This document shows positions 7,751 through 16,651 of a DNA stretch of 64,000 nt, one piece after another. How positions within the stretch are numbered: position 1 is the stretch's first letter; every line of letters begins with the position of its first letter. The position numbers were made by a program, and so were the translations under genes. This DNA comes from Streptomyces xanthophaeus. Lineage in GTDB: Bacteria; Actinomycetota; Actinomycetes; Streptomycetales; Streptomycetaceae. The notes below the pieces were generated by a model. The model ran no database searches and was not told where the DNA came from. It saw only the letters and a list, made by a program, of their open reading frames with translations. The stretch lies in NCBI RefSeq assembly GCF_000725805.1, contig NZ_KL647134.1, positions 62,001 through 126,000 on the forward strand, given 5' to 3'.

Positions 7751-10741
7751 GTGCAGCTCAGGGGCAGGCAGCGGACCACGGCCGCGGCCGTGGCCGTGAT
7801 CGGGTCGCTTCTGGGCGGTGCCGTGGCCGCCGCTCCGCCCGGCGCCCTCGCCGCGCCGTCCGCACCGGCCGGGACGGCCGGCGCGGACGGCGACCCGGCC
7901 GGCGCCACCGCCGCCGGGCCCCTGTTGGACCCCGGTGCGGACACCCCGCGCGGCCCCGCCGAGGGGCCCGCCGTCTGGCCCCGGCCGCAGTCGATGACCG
8001 CCGATCCGGCGCGCGAGGTGCCGCTGGGCGCCGAGGCCGCTCTGGTGGCGCCGTCCGACGCCGATCCGTACGCCGTCCAGGTGGTCCGGGACGCCCTGCG
8101 CGGGGCGGGCGTGCGGACCCTGCACGAACCGGCCCCCGGGGAGCCGCTGCCCGCGCGCGGGGCCGTCGTAAGGCTCCAGGGGCCGGGCGCCGAGGAGGCG
8201 CTGCGGGCGCTGGGCGCGGCCGCGGCCGGTGACCTGCCGGGCGGGGGCTACCGGCTGGCCGTGGGTCCGTACGGCGGCCGGGACACGGTGGCCCTGTCCG
8301 GAGTCGGCGAGGACGGGCTGTTCCACGGGGCGCAGACCCTGCGTCAGCTGCTGGCCGCGGGCGGGGTGAAGCTGGCCGGGGTGCTGGTGCGGGACTGGCC
8401 CACGGCGCCCGTGCGCGGGATCGCCGAGGGCTTCTACGGGCAGCCGTGGAGCCTTCGGCAGCGGCTGGGGCAGCTGGACTTCATGGGCCGCACCAAGCAG
8501 AACCGGCTGCTGCTCGCCCCCGGCGACGACCCGTACCGCACGACGCGGTGGCGCGAGGACTACCCCGCAGAGCAGCAGGCGGAGTTCCGCGCGCTGGCCG
8601 AACGGGCCCGCGCCAACCGGGTCGTGCTGGGCTGGGCGGTCACCCCGGGGCAGTCGATGTGCCTGTCCTCGGCGGCCGACCGGACGGCGCTGGCGCGCAA
8701 GCTGGACGCGATGTGGGAGCTGGGCTTCCGGGCGTTCCAGGTGCAGTTCCAGGACGTCAGCTACTCGGAGTGGGGCTGCCGGGCGGACCGGGAGCGGTAC
8801 GGGAAGGGGGCCGCGGCCGCCGCGAAGGCGCACGCGGAGGTGGCGGGGGAACTGGCGGCGCACCTGACCGCCCGGTATCCGGGGGCGGCCCCGCTGTCGC
8901 TGCTGCCGACCGAGTACTTCCAGGAGGGCGCGACGGACTACCGCACGGCCCTGGCGGGAGCGCTGGACCGGCGGGTGGAGGTCGCCTGGACGGGCGTGGG
9001 TGTGGTCCCGCGCACGATCACCGGGAAGGAACTGGCCGGGGCGCGCTCGGCGCTGGGCCATCCGCTGGTCACCATGGACAACTACCCGGTCAACGACTGG
9101 GATCCCGGCCGGATCTTCCTGGGCCCCTACACGGGCCGCGACCCGGCCGTCGCGGGCGGCTCGGCCGCACTGCTGGCCAATGCGATGCCGCAGGGCACGC
9201 TGTCGCGCATCCCGCTGTTCACGGCAGCGGACTACGCCTGGAACCCGCGCGGCTACCGGGCCGGCGAGTCCTGGGCCGCGGCGGTGCGCGAGCTCGCCGG
9301 CCCCGACCCTCGGACCCGCGAAGCGGTGGCGGCCCTGGCCGGGAACACCGCCTCCTCGGGCCTGAAGCAGGAGGAGTCGGCGTACCTGAGACCGCTGGTC
9401 GAGGAGTTCTGGCGGGCCCGCGCCGCGGGTGACCCGGACGCCGGGGCGGGGCTGCGCAGGGCGCTGACGGTGCTGCGCGAGGCCCCGGCCCGCCTGCCGG
9501 GCCTGGCCGAGGAGGCGGGTCCCTGGCTGGAGCACCTCGCCCGGCACGGCACGGCGGGCCTGCTGGCGCTGGACGTCCTGCAGGCCCAGGCCCGCGGCGA
9601 CGGCACGGCGGCCTGGCAGTCGGCCCGGGAGCTGGCCGCCGCCCGCGCGGCCCTGACGCAGCCGGGCACCGCGCGGGTGGACCGGGCCGTCCTGGACCCC
9701 TTCCTGGAGCAGGCGGCGGCCGAGGCGGACGCCTGGACGGGGGCCGGGCGCCGCACCGGCGCGGTGGCCCGGGAACCGCAGGCCTGGACGGTACGGCTGG
9801 ACACCGCGCACCCGCTGGCCGCGGTGACGGTGATGACGGACCCGCTCCCCGCGGGGGCGGCCGGTGCGGTGGTGGAGGCCCACGTGCCCGGCGAGGGCTG
9901 GCGCAGGCTCGCCGGGGCGGCGGCCTCCGGCTGGACCCAGGTGGACACGGCCGGGCTGCACGCGGACGCGGTCCGGCTGTCCTGGACGGGGGACGCCCCG
10001 GCGGTGCGGCACGTGGTGCCCTGGCTCGGCGACGGCCCGCACACCCGCTTCGAGCTGGCGGACGGAGCCGGGGCCGACGCCGAGATCGGCGGCGCCCCCC
10101 TGCGGGTGTCGGCGAGGCTGTCGGCACTGGGGGCCGGCGAGGTCCGCGGCCCGCTGTCGGCGCAGCCCCCGGCGGGCATCGAGGTGCGGCTGCCGCCGAG
10201 CGCCGTGGCCCCGCGCGGGGGGAACGTGTCGATCCCGGTGGAGGTCTCGGTCGCGGCGGGCACCGCGCCGGGCAGCTACCAGGTGCCGGTCAGCTTCAAC
10301 GGGGAGTCGCGCTCGCTGACGGTGCGGGCGGTGGTCCGTACGGGCGGCCCCGACCTCCTGCGCACCGCGCGGGCCTCCTCCTCCGCGGACGAGACCCCGG
10401 CCTTCCCGGCCTCGGCCGCCGTGGACGGCTCCCCGGCCACCCGCTGGTCCTCGCCTCCCGTGGACGGGGCGTGGTGGCGGGCGGAACTGGCGGCCCCGGC
10501 CCGCATCGGGCTGCTGGAGCTGCACTGGCAGGACGCGTACCCCTCGGCGTACCGGGTGGAGACCTCGGCGGACGGGGTGACCTGGCGCAGCGCCGTCGGC
10601 GTCACGGCCTCGCGCGGCGGGCGCGCGTCCCTGCGCATGGACGCCCCGGGGACCCGGTTCGTCCGCGTGACCTGCGAGGAGCGGGCGACGCGCTACGGCT
10701 GCTCCCTCTGGTCGGCGCAGGCGTACGCGGTCGCGCCGTAG
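7751..10741 (+). CDS. Secreted GH84-like beta-N-acetylglucosaminidase with discoidin domain
   Basis: A 996-residue exported protein. GTG 7751 is preceded by GGGAGG and starts a signal peptide (residues 1-35, ending near GALAAPSA). A GH20b-like N-terminal domain (about 75-205) is followed by the NAGidase/GH84 barrel from VRGIAEGFYGQPWS (about 220) to about 510, a helical/beta region, and a C-terminal F5/8 type C (discoidin) carbohydrate-binding domain (about 866-996). Where characterised GH84 enzymes have an Asp-Asp pair at the end of a beta strand, this sequence reads VQFQDVSYSEW, so the first Asp is Gln. It may act on GlcNAc glycans or be altered in mechanism. Chitin-derived sugars link it loosely to the csn locus downstream. 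Confidence 0.85.
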   Translation: MQLRGRQRTTAAAVAVIGSLLGGAVAAAPPGALAAPSAPAGTAGADGDPAGATAAGPLLDPGADTPRGPAEGPAVWPRPQSMTADPAREVPLGAEAALVAPSDADPYAVQVVRDALRGAGVRTLHEPAPGEPLPARGAVVRLQGPGAEEALRALGAAAAGDLPGGGYRLAVGPYGGRDTVALSGVGEDGLFHGAQTLRQLLAAGGVKLAGVLVRDWPTAPVRGIAEGFYGQPWSLRQRLGQLDFMGRTKQNRLLLAPGDDPYRTTRWREDYPAEQQAEFRALAERARANRVVLGWAVTPGQSMCLSSAADRTALARKLDAMWELGFRAFQVQFQDVSYSEWGCRADRERYGKGAAAAAKAHAEVAGELAAHLTARYPGAAPLSLLPTEYFQEGATDYRTALAGALDRRVEVAWTGVGVVPRTITGKELAGARSALGHPLVTMDNYPVNDWDPGRIFLGPYTGRDPAVAGGSAALLANAMPQGTLSRIPLFTAADYAWNPRGYRAGESWAAAVRELAGPDPRTREAVAALAGNTASSGLKQEESAYLRPLVEEFWRARAAGDPDAGAGLRRALTVLREAPARLPGLAEEAGPWLEHLARHGTAGLLALDVLQAQARGDGTAAWQSARELAAARAALTQPGTARVDRAVLDPFLEQAAAEADAWTGAGRRTGAVAREPQAWTVRLDTAHPLAAVTVMTDPLPAGAAGAVVEAHVPGEGWRRLAGAAASGWTQVDTAGLHADAVRLSWTGDAPAVRHVVPWLGDGPHTRFELADGAGADAEIGGAPLRVSARLSALGAGEVRGPLSAQPPAGIEVRLPPSAVAPRGGNVSIPVEVSVAAGTAPGSYQVPVSFNGESRSLTVRAVVRTGGPDLLRTARASSSADETPAFPASAAVDGSPATRWSSPPVDGAWWRAELAAPARIGLLELHWQDAYPSAYRVETSADGVTWRSAVGVTASRGGRASLRMDAPGTRFVRVTCEERATRYGCSLWSAQAYAVAP

Positions 10742-10821
10742 CCGCGGGGGCCGGTGGCGGGCGGCTGGGCAGGGTGGTCCGGTGCGGGCCCGCGGCCGGG
10801 AGCGGCGGCGGACCCGCGGGG

Positions 10822-11358
10822 TCAGGAGGCGGCGACCCCGATCCGTTCCAGTGCGTCCTCGGCCCCGTAGGGCTGGAGGTAGGGCATCCACCGGGGGTCC
10901 CGGTGGCCCGTGCCGATGATCCGCCAGGCCAGGCCCGAAGGCGGGGCCGGCTGGTGGCGCAGCCGCCAGCCCAGTTCCAGCAGGTGCCGGTCGGCCTTGA
11001 CGTGGTTGCAGCGGCGGCACGCGGCGACGACGTTGTCCCAGGCGTGCTGGCCGCCCCGGCTGCGCGGGATGACGTGGTCGACGCTCGTGGCGACCGCGCC
11101 GCAGTACATGCAGCGGCCGCCGTCCCGGGCGAAGAGGGCGCGCCGGGTGAGTGGAACGGGCCCCCGGTAGGGGACCCGTACGAAGCGCTTGAGCCGGACC
11201 ACGCTGGGAGCGGGGACGGCTCTCGTCGCGCTGTGCAGGTAGGCGCCGGATTCCTCGAGGGAGACCGCTTTGTTCTCCAGGACGAGGACGAGCGCGCGGC
11301 GGAGCGGTACGACGCCGAGGGGCTCGTACGACGCGTTGAGGACCAGGACGTGCGGCAC
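10822..11358 (-). CDS. HNH endonuclease-family protein
   Basis: A 178-residue protein starting with GTG 11358 after AAGGAGG. An N-terminal segment (VLVLNASYEPLGVVPLRRAL) common to a conserved actinobacterial group precedes the HNH nuclease fold: CMYCG, then SVDHVIPRSRGG and NVVAACRRCNHVKADR, giving two CxxC zinc pairs and the His-Asn-His metal site. Such stand-alone proteins are widespread and conserved in actinobacteria; their biological role is not established. It is convergent with the hexosaminidase gene and divergent from mscS. Confidence 0.9.
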   Translation of the reverse strand: MPHVLVLNASYEPLGVVPLRRALVLVLENKAVSLEESGAYLHSATRAVPAPSVVRLKRFVRVPYRGPVPLTRRALFARDGGRCMYCGAVATSVDHVIPRSRGGQHAWDNVVAACRRCNHVKADRHLLELGWRLRHQPAPPSGLAWRIIGTGHRDPRWMPYLQPYGAEDALERIGVAAS

Positions 11359-11657
11359 GGACTGCCTCCTTGTACGCCGGCGGCGCGTGGCTCGCGCCGG
11401 GACGATCTGTCCTCCAGTCTCCCCTTACGGCTGGTCGAAGCGCCACCACGCGCCCGTAACGGGTCCGGGGTGTTTTCGCCCACACCTTGCGCAGCGGGGC
11501 GGAGGCCGTGCGCAGGTCGGCGGGCCGCGCACCGAACGGCGCACGACGAGGGCGGGATTGCCCCGTTAGTGTGGTTGGGCCTGCCCGCACTACCCCGGAC
11601 TCGTCCGGGGGCACCCCCGGTTCCGCGGGCAGACCGCTACACCTGGAGGTTCCCGCC

Positions 11658-12746
11658 GTGCCCTGGCCCGCCGCCCGACTGCCCCTCGCAGCTGCCGACC
11701 CGGACGTGTCCACCACCCTCAAGGACACCCACGAGAGCGTCACCAACGCCGCGAGCTTCATCGAGGAGAACTGGGCCGCCTGGCTGGGCATCGGCCTGCG
11801 CATCCTGCTGATCGTCGTGATAGCGGCGGCGATGCGCTCGGTGGTCCGCAAGGCGCTGACCAAGCTCATAAACCGGATGAACTCCAGCGCCGAGGCGGTC
11901 GAGGGCACCGCGCTCGGCGGGCTGCTGGTCAATGCCGAGCGGCGCCGCCAGCGCTCGGAGGCGATCGGCTCGGTGCTCCGTTCGGTCGCGTCCTTCGTCA
12001 TCCTCGGCACGGCCGCGCTGATGGTCCTGGCCGCGCTGAAGATCGATCTGGCCCCGCTGCTGGCGAGCGCCGGTGTGGCCGGTGTGGCCATCGGTTTCGG
12101 TGCGCGGAACCTGGTGACGGACTTCCTGTCCGGCGTCTTCATGATCATGGAGGACCAGTACGGGGTCGGCGACAAGATCGACGCCGGGGTGGCCTCCGGC
12201 GAGGTCGTCGAGGTCGGCCTGCGGGTGACCAAGCTGCGCGGGGACAACGGCGAGATCTGGTACGTGCGCAACGGCGAGATCAAGCGGATCGGGAACCTCA
12301 GCCAGGGCTGGGCGACGGCGGGCGTGGACGTCCAGGTCAAGCCGTCGGAGAGCCTGCCGCGCATCCGCGAGGTGGTCCAGTCGGTGGCCGACACCCTGGC
12401 CAAGGAGTCCCCGTGGGACGAGCGCCTGTGGGGCCCGGTGGAGGTGCTGGGGCTGGACGAGGTGCTGCTGGCCTCGATGACGGTGAAGGTGTCGGCGAAG
12501 ACGATGCCGGGCCAGCAGTTCGCGGTGGAGCGGGAGCTGCGCTGGCGCATCAAGGAGGCGTTCGACGCCGCGGGCATCCAGATCATCGGCGGTCTGCCGG
12601 CCGCCGACGAGGCCGAGGAAGCCGCCGACCCCTCGGCGGCCGTCGCCGCGCCCTCGGCGCTGGCGAACCCGGCCTCCCCGCAGTCCCTGGCCACCGCCCC
12701 CATACCGCCGCAGGCGGCGCCCGGCGGCCCGCGGATCACCAAGTAG
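11658..12746 (+). CDS. MscS-family mechanosensitive channel
   Basis: A 362-residue membrane protein with GTG start 11658 preceded by GGAGG at 8 bases. Hydrophobic segments lie at about residues 40-62 (LGIGLRILLIVVIAAA) and 110-165; the pore-lining helix is LLASAGVAGVAIGFGARNLVTDFLSGVFMI, a typical MscS TM3. The cytoplasmic beta domain follows (EDQYGVGDKIDAG), and the C-terminal 50 residues are an Ala/Pro-rich tail. Members open under hypo-osmotic tension to release solutes. A single terminator hairpin follows the gene. Confidence 0.93.
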   Translation: MPWPAARLPLAAADPDVSTTLKDTHESVTNAASFIEENWAAWLGIGLRILLIVVIAAAMRSVVRKALTKLINRMNSSAEAVEGTALGGLLVNAERRRQRSEAIGSVLRSVASFVILGTAALMVLAALKIDLAPLLASAGVAGVAIGFGARNLVTDFLSGVFMIMEDQYGVGDKIDAGVASGEVVEVGLRVTKLRGDNGEIWYVRNGEIKRIGNLSQGWATAGVDVQVKPSESLPRIREVVQSVADTLAKESPWDERLWGPVEVLGLDEVLLASMTVKVSAKTMPGQQFAVERELRWRIKEAFDAAGIQIIGGLPAADEAEEAADPSAAVAAPSALANPASPQSLATAPIPPQAAPGGPRITK

Positions 12747-12791
12747 CCGAGCAGCCGGGCAACCCACGACCGCCCACCCAGCCGGACACCA

Positions 12792-12821
12792 CTGCCCCCG
12801 CAGGCCTTTCTGCGGGGGCAG
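12792..12821 (+). terminator. Rho-independent-type hairpin after mscS
   Basis: 12-bp perfect stem (12792-12803 with 12810-12821), loop of 6 bases, followed by no long T run. It separates the MscS gene from the csn promoter that begins only 5 bases later. Confidence 0.75.
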
Positions 12822-12826
12822 CGCCA

Positions 12827-12867
12827 TTGACAGGGCAGGAAGGCCGATAGGAAACTTACTTAACAGT
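12827..12867 (+). promoter_or_regulatory. csn operon promoter overlapping an AT-rich operator
   Basis: TTGACA at 12827-12832 and GAAACT at 12851-12856 (18-base spacer) form the best promoter. The -10 region sits in an AT-rich island AGGAAACTTACTTAACAG (12849-12866), unusual here and resembling sites bound by ROK repressors. Binding of CsnR would block transcription. The ribosome-binding site GAGGGAGAAG lies at 12891-12900. Confidence 0.55.
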
Positions 12868-12906
12868 TGCTGAAGAGCAGCCGACGCGACGAGGGAGAAG
12901 CACCCC

Positions 12907-14187
12907 ATGCCCGGCACCCCGCCCGCCCCCGGCACGCCCAGCCTGCTGCGCGTCATGAACGACCGCGCCGCCCTGGACCTGCTGCTGGAGCACGGACCGC
13001 TGTCCCGGACGACCATCGGCCGTCTCACCGGGCTCAGCAAGCCCACCGCCTCCCAGCTGCTCGCCCGCCTGGAGTCCGCCGGGCTCGTCGTCGCCACCGG
13101 TACCGACGAGGGCCGCCCGGGCCCCAGCGCCCAGCTGTACGCGGTCAACGCCCGCGCCGCGCACGTCGGCGGGCTCGACGTCACCCCGCAGGGGATCATT
13201 GCGGCCGTCGCCGACCTGACGGGCCGGGTGGTCGGCCGCTTCGAGCTGCCCGCCGCCGCGGGCGCCCCCGCCGTCGACCAGGTCACCGAGGCCCTCGCCG
13301 GAGCCGTCAAGGCCGCCGGGCTCCACCGGGACGACCTGCACCGCCTCGTCATCGCCACCCCCGGCGCCTTCGACCCGCAGACCGGCCGGCTGCGCTACGC
13401 CGGCCACCTCCCGGGCTGGCAGTCCCCCACCCTCCTCGACGACCTGGCCGCGGCCCTGCCGATGCCGGTGGAGTACGAGAACGACGTCAACCTCGCCGCC
13501 GTCGCCGAGCAGCGGCTCGGCGCGGCCCGCGGACACCAGGACTTCGTCCTGCTGTGGAACGAGGACGGCCTCGGCGCCGCCCTGGTGCTCGGCGGCCGGC
13601 TGCACCGCGGCTGGACCGGCGGCGCGGGCGAGGTCGGCTTCCTCCCCGTACCCGGCCATCCCCTGGTCCGTCAGGTCGAGCGCGCCAACACCGGCGGCTA
13701 CCAGGAACTGGCCGGCGTGCAGGTGCTGCCGCGGCTCGCCGCCGAGCTGGGCATCGCAGCCGCAGAGCAGCGGCCCGCGCCCGGCGGCCCGGACGCACAG
13801 GACGCCCCGGACGCCCCCGACGCCCCGGACGCGCCCCGGGTCGGGCACGGGCCGCAGGTGGCCGCCGCCGTCGCCCTGCTGGAACGGGCCGCCGCCGCGC
13901 CCGAAGGGCCGTACCTGCGGTTCCTCCAGTCGTACGCCACCGCGCTCGCCACCGGTCTCGCCTCGCTGGTCGCCGTACTCGACCCGGAGATCGTGGTCCT
14001 GTCCGGCGCCGCCGTCACCGCGGGCGGCGACCCGCTGCGCACCCTGCTGGAGGACGAGCTCGGCGAGCTGGCCCCCTCCCGGCCCCGGCTGGTCACCGGC
14101 GAGGTGCGCGAACGGCCCGTGCTGCGCGGTGCGCTGGAGAGCGCCCTGGCCGCCACCCGCGACGAAGTCTTCGACACCTCCCGCTGA
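12907..14187 (+). CDS. csnR: ROK-family transcriptional repressor (CsnR-type)
   Basis: A 426-residue regulator. Residues 15-75 form a winged HTH (LSRTTIGRLTGLSKPTASQL); the rest is a ROK sugar-binding/kinase-like domain with the DVTPQGIIAAVADL phosphate loop region and AHVGGLDV. The ROK zinc motif is not obvious, as in many repressors. A 15-residue Asp-Ala-Pro repeat (DAPDAPDAP, about 298-315) is inserted in the domain. It is the first gene of a six-gene run with an ABC importer, GH4 enzyme and kinase, the arrangement known in S. coelicolor/S. lividans as csnR-K, where CsnR represses chitosan-oligosaccharide use and is relieved by the sugar. The name rests on synteny and family. Confidence 0.85.
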   Translation: MPGTPPAPGTPSLLRVMNDRAALDLLLEHGPLSRTTIGRLTGLSKPTASQLLARLESAGLVVATGTDEGRPGPSAQLYAVNARAAHVGGLDVTPQGIIAAVADLTGRVVGRFELPAAAGAPAVDQVTEALAGAVKAAGLHRDDLHRLVIATPGAFDPQTGRLRYAGHLPGWQSPTLLDDLAAALPMPVEYENDVNLAAVAEQRLGAARGHQDFVLLWNEDGLGAALVLGGRLHRGWTGGAGEVGFLPVPGHPLVRQVERANTGGYQELAGVQVLPRLAAELGIAAAEQRPAPGGPDAQDAPDAPDAPDAPRVGHGPQVAAAVALLERAAAAPEGPYLRFLQSYATALATGLASLVAVLDPEIVVLSGAAVTAGGDPLRTLLEDELGELAPSRPRLVTGEVRERPVLRGALESALAATRDEVFDTSR

Positions 14188-14306
14188 CCCCCTCCCGCTG
14201 ACCACCTCCCGGTCCCCCGCCCCCGCATCCGTGTCCCCGCTCGACCGCACCTCCTTCTGCACCCCCTCATGTCCCGGAACTCCCCCGCGCAGAGAGTGAC
14301 ACCGCC

Positions 14307-15641
14307 ATGCCCAGAAACCGTCGTCTCACCGCCGCAGCAGGCGTCCTCGCCGCGATATCCGTGCTCTCCACCGCGTGTACCGGCCAGAGCGGCGGGGCCG
14401 CCGCCGACGACCCGGGCAAGGAGGTCACCCTCAACTTCTGGCACGGCTGGTCCGCCCCGAGCGAGGCGAAGGCGATCGAGGAGAACATCGCCCGCTTCGA
14501 GAAGGCCCACCCGAACATCAAGGTCCAGGTCACCGGCAACATGACCGACGACAAGGTCAACCAGGCGCTGCGGGCGGGCGGGGGCAAGGCACCCGACGTC
14601 GTGTCCTCCTTCACCACCGACAGCGTCGGCAAGTTCTGCAACTCCCGCGCCTTCGCCGACCTGAACCCCTTCCTCCAGAAGTCCGGGATCGACAAGACCA
14701 AGGTCTTCCCCAAGACCCTGCTGGAGTACACCCAGTTCAACGGCAACCAGTGCACCCTGCCGCTGCTGCACGACGCGTACGGGCTCGTCTACAACAAGAC
14801 CGCCTTCGCGGCCGCCGGCATCACCGAACCCCCGCGGACCTGGAGCCAGTTCACCGAAGCCGCCAAGAAGCTCACCAAGCCCAAGGGCGATTCGTACGAG
14901 CAGGTCGGCCTGATGCCCACCTTCCACGGCTACGAGACCACCCCCATGCGGCTGGCCGCGCAGTGGAGCCCCACGTACTTCGGCGCCGACGGCAGCTCCA
15001 ACCTGGCCGGGGACCCGGCCTTCGCCAAGATGCTGGCCGCGCAGAAGGACCTCGTCGCGGCGCTCGGCGGCTACGAGAAGCTGGAGCGGTTCCGCACCGG
15101 CTTCGGCGACGAGTGGAGCGCCGAGCACCCCTTCCACACCGGCCAGGTCGCCATGCAGATCGACGGCGAGTGGCGGGCCCCGATGGCCAAGGACGCCGGC
15201 GTCGGCTTCGAGATCGGCACCGCGCCGCTGCCCGTCCCCGACGACCAGGCCGCCGACTACGGCAAGGGCTACCTCTCCGGCACGATCATGGGCATCGCCT
15301 CGGGCAGCACGAAGCAGAACGCCGCCTGGGAGCTGGTGAAGTACATGACGACCGACACCGAGGCCGTCGTCGCCTTCGCCAACGCGATCCACAACGTGCC
15401 CTCCACGCTCGCGGCCCTGGAGTCCCCGGACCTCCAGGTGAGCCCGGAGTTCAAGACCTTCCTGGACATCGCCCGCCACCCCAAGTCGAGCACCACCCCG
15501 GCCCAGGCCGACGGCGGCACCTACCAGCTGACCTTCACCGACCTCGCCTACGCCGTCGAGAAGGGTGACGTCACGGACGTCCCGGCCGCCCTCGCCAAGG
15601 CCGACCAGCAGATCGACACGGACATCGCGAAGGCGAAGTAG
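14307..15641 (+). CDS. csnE: Sugar-binding lipoprotein of the csn ABC importer
   Basis: A 444-residue extracellular solute-binding protein (SBP_bac_1, cluster B). The N-terminus has a lipoprotein signal with lipobox LSTAC, so Cys24 would be acylated and anchor the mature protein outside the membrane. TLNFWHGWSAP and the downstream ITEPPRTWSQF are typical of family 1 sugar-binding proteins. It delivers oligosaccharides, in this locus probably glucosamine oligomers, to the two permeases encoded immediately downstream. An ATP-hydrolysing subunit is absent here, as usual in Streptomyces where MsiK serves many importers. Confidence 0.92.
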   Translation: MPRNRRLTAAAGVLAAISVLSTACTGQSGGAAADDPGKEVTLNFWHGWSAPSEAKAIEENIARFEKAHPNIKVQVTGNMTDDKVNQALRAGGGKAPDVVSSFTTDSVGKFCNSRAFADLNPFLQKSGIDKTKVFPKTLLEYTQFNGNQCTLPLLHDAYGLVYNKTAFAAAGITEPPRTWSQFTEAAKKLTKPKGDSYEQVGLMPTFHGYETTPMRLAAQWSPTYFGADGSSNLAGDPAFAKMLAAQKDLVAALGGYEKLERFRTGFGDEWSAEHPFHTGQVAMQIDGEWRAPMAKDAGVGFEIGTAPLPVPDDQAADYGKGYLSGTIMGIASGSTKQNAAWELVKYMTTDTEAVVAFANAIHNVPSTLAALESPDLQVSPEFKTFLDIARHPKSSTTPAQADGGTYQLTFTDLAYAVEKGDVTDVPAALAKADQQIDTDIAKAK

Positions 15642-15646
15642 CCCCG

Positions 15647-16651
15647 ATGACCCGCACGAGCACGACCCTCACGAGCACGACCCTCACGAGCACGGCGAGC
15701 GGCCCCGGCGGCGGTGCGAAGGCCCTGCGGGCCAAGCACCGGCGCTCCGCCCTGCGGACCGCGGCCTTCATGTCCCCCTGGCTGATCGGGTTCGCGGTCT
15801 TCTTCGCCTACCCGCTGCTGTCCTCCGTCTACTTCTCCTTCACCAAGTACGACGGGTTCCGCGAGCCCGTCTTCAACGGCGCCGACAACTGGATCTACGT
15901 CTTCACCGACTACCCCCTCTTCTGGCCCGCCCTGCGCAACACCCTGTGGCTGGTCGTGGTCATGGTCGGCTGCCGCGTCGTCTTCGGCCTCGGCACCGGC
16001 CTGCTCATCACGAAGATCAAAACGGGTGCGGGGCTCTTCCGGACCCTGTTCTACCTGCCCTACCTGGCCCCGCCGGTCGCCGCGACGCTGGCCTTCGTCT
16101 TCCTCCTCAACCCCGGCACCGGCCCCGTCAACACCGGGCTGGACGCGGTCGGCCTGCCCACCCCCGGCTGGTTCACCGACGCCGCCTGGTCCAAGCCCGC
16201 CCTGACCGCCCTCGCCCTGTGGGGGGTGGGCGACCTGATGGTCATCTTCATGGCCGCACTGCTCGACGTACCGAAGGAGCAGTACGAGGCCGCCGAGCTG
16301 GACGGGGCCGGGGCCTGGGCACGCTTGCGGCACATCACCCTGCCGAACATCTCCCCGATCATCCTGTTCGCGGTGGTCACCGGGGTCATCCAGGCCATGC
16401 AGTACTACACGCAGCCGCTGGTGGCGGGGAAGGTCGCGGCCGGGGTGATCGGCGGCTCCGGGCAGCAGCTCGAACCGGGCTACCCCGACAGGTCCACCCT
16501 GACCCTGCCCCAGCTCGTCTACAACCTCGGCTTCCAGCGCTTCGACTACGGCACCGCCTGCGTCGTCGCGCTGGTCCTCTTCGCCCTCTCCATGGCCTGC
16601 ACCGCGCTCCTGATGCGCCGCCGTGGCGGACTGATCGGATCAGGTGAGTGA
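15647..16651 (+). CDS. csnF: ABC sugar permease, MalF type
   Basis: A 334-residue membrane protein with six predicted helices (first FMSPWLIGFAVFFAYPLLSS) and the permease EAA loop EAAELDGAGAWARLRHITLP that docks the ATPase. The start ATG is 5 bases after csnE. The first 17 codons contain a 15-bp tandem repeat encoding TSTTL-TSTTL-TSTAS (15656-15695), an unusual disordered cytoplasmic tail. It pairs with csnG as the membrane channel of the importer. Confidence 0.93.
   Translation: MTRTSTTLTSTTLTSTASGPGGGAKALRAKHRRSALRTAAFMSPWLIGFAVFFAYPLLSSVYFSFTKYDGFREPVFNGADNWIYVFTDYPLFWPALRNTLWLVVVMVGCRVVFGLGTGLLITKIKTGAGLFRTLFYLPYLAPPVAATLAFVFLLNPGTGPVNTGLDAVGLPTPGWFTDAAWSKPALTALALWGVGDLMVIFMAALLDVPKEQYEAAELDGAGAWARLRHITLPNISPIILFAVVTGVIQAMQYYTQPLVAGKVAAGVIGGSGQQLEPGYPDRSTLTLPQLVYNLGFQRFDYGTACVVALVLFALSMACTALLMRRRGGLIGSGE
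15656..15695 (+). repeat. 15-bp tandem repeat in the start of csnF
   Basis: ACGAGCACGACCCTC occurs twice in perfect tandem (15656-15670, 15671-15685) and a third time in part. In frame, so it only changes the number of TSTTL units in the N-terminal tail. Confidence 0.9.

Noticed and set aside
7661..12742. A 1693-codon open frame on the minus strand
   Set aside because: It is antisense to the GH84-like and MscS genes; the sequence is low-complexity Arg/Pro/Gly and matches the shadow of high-GC codon bias.
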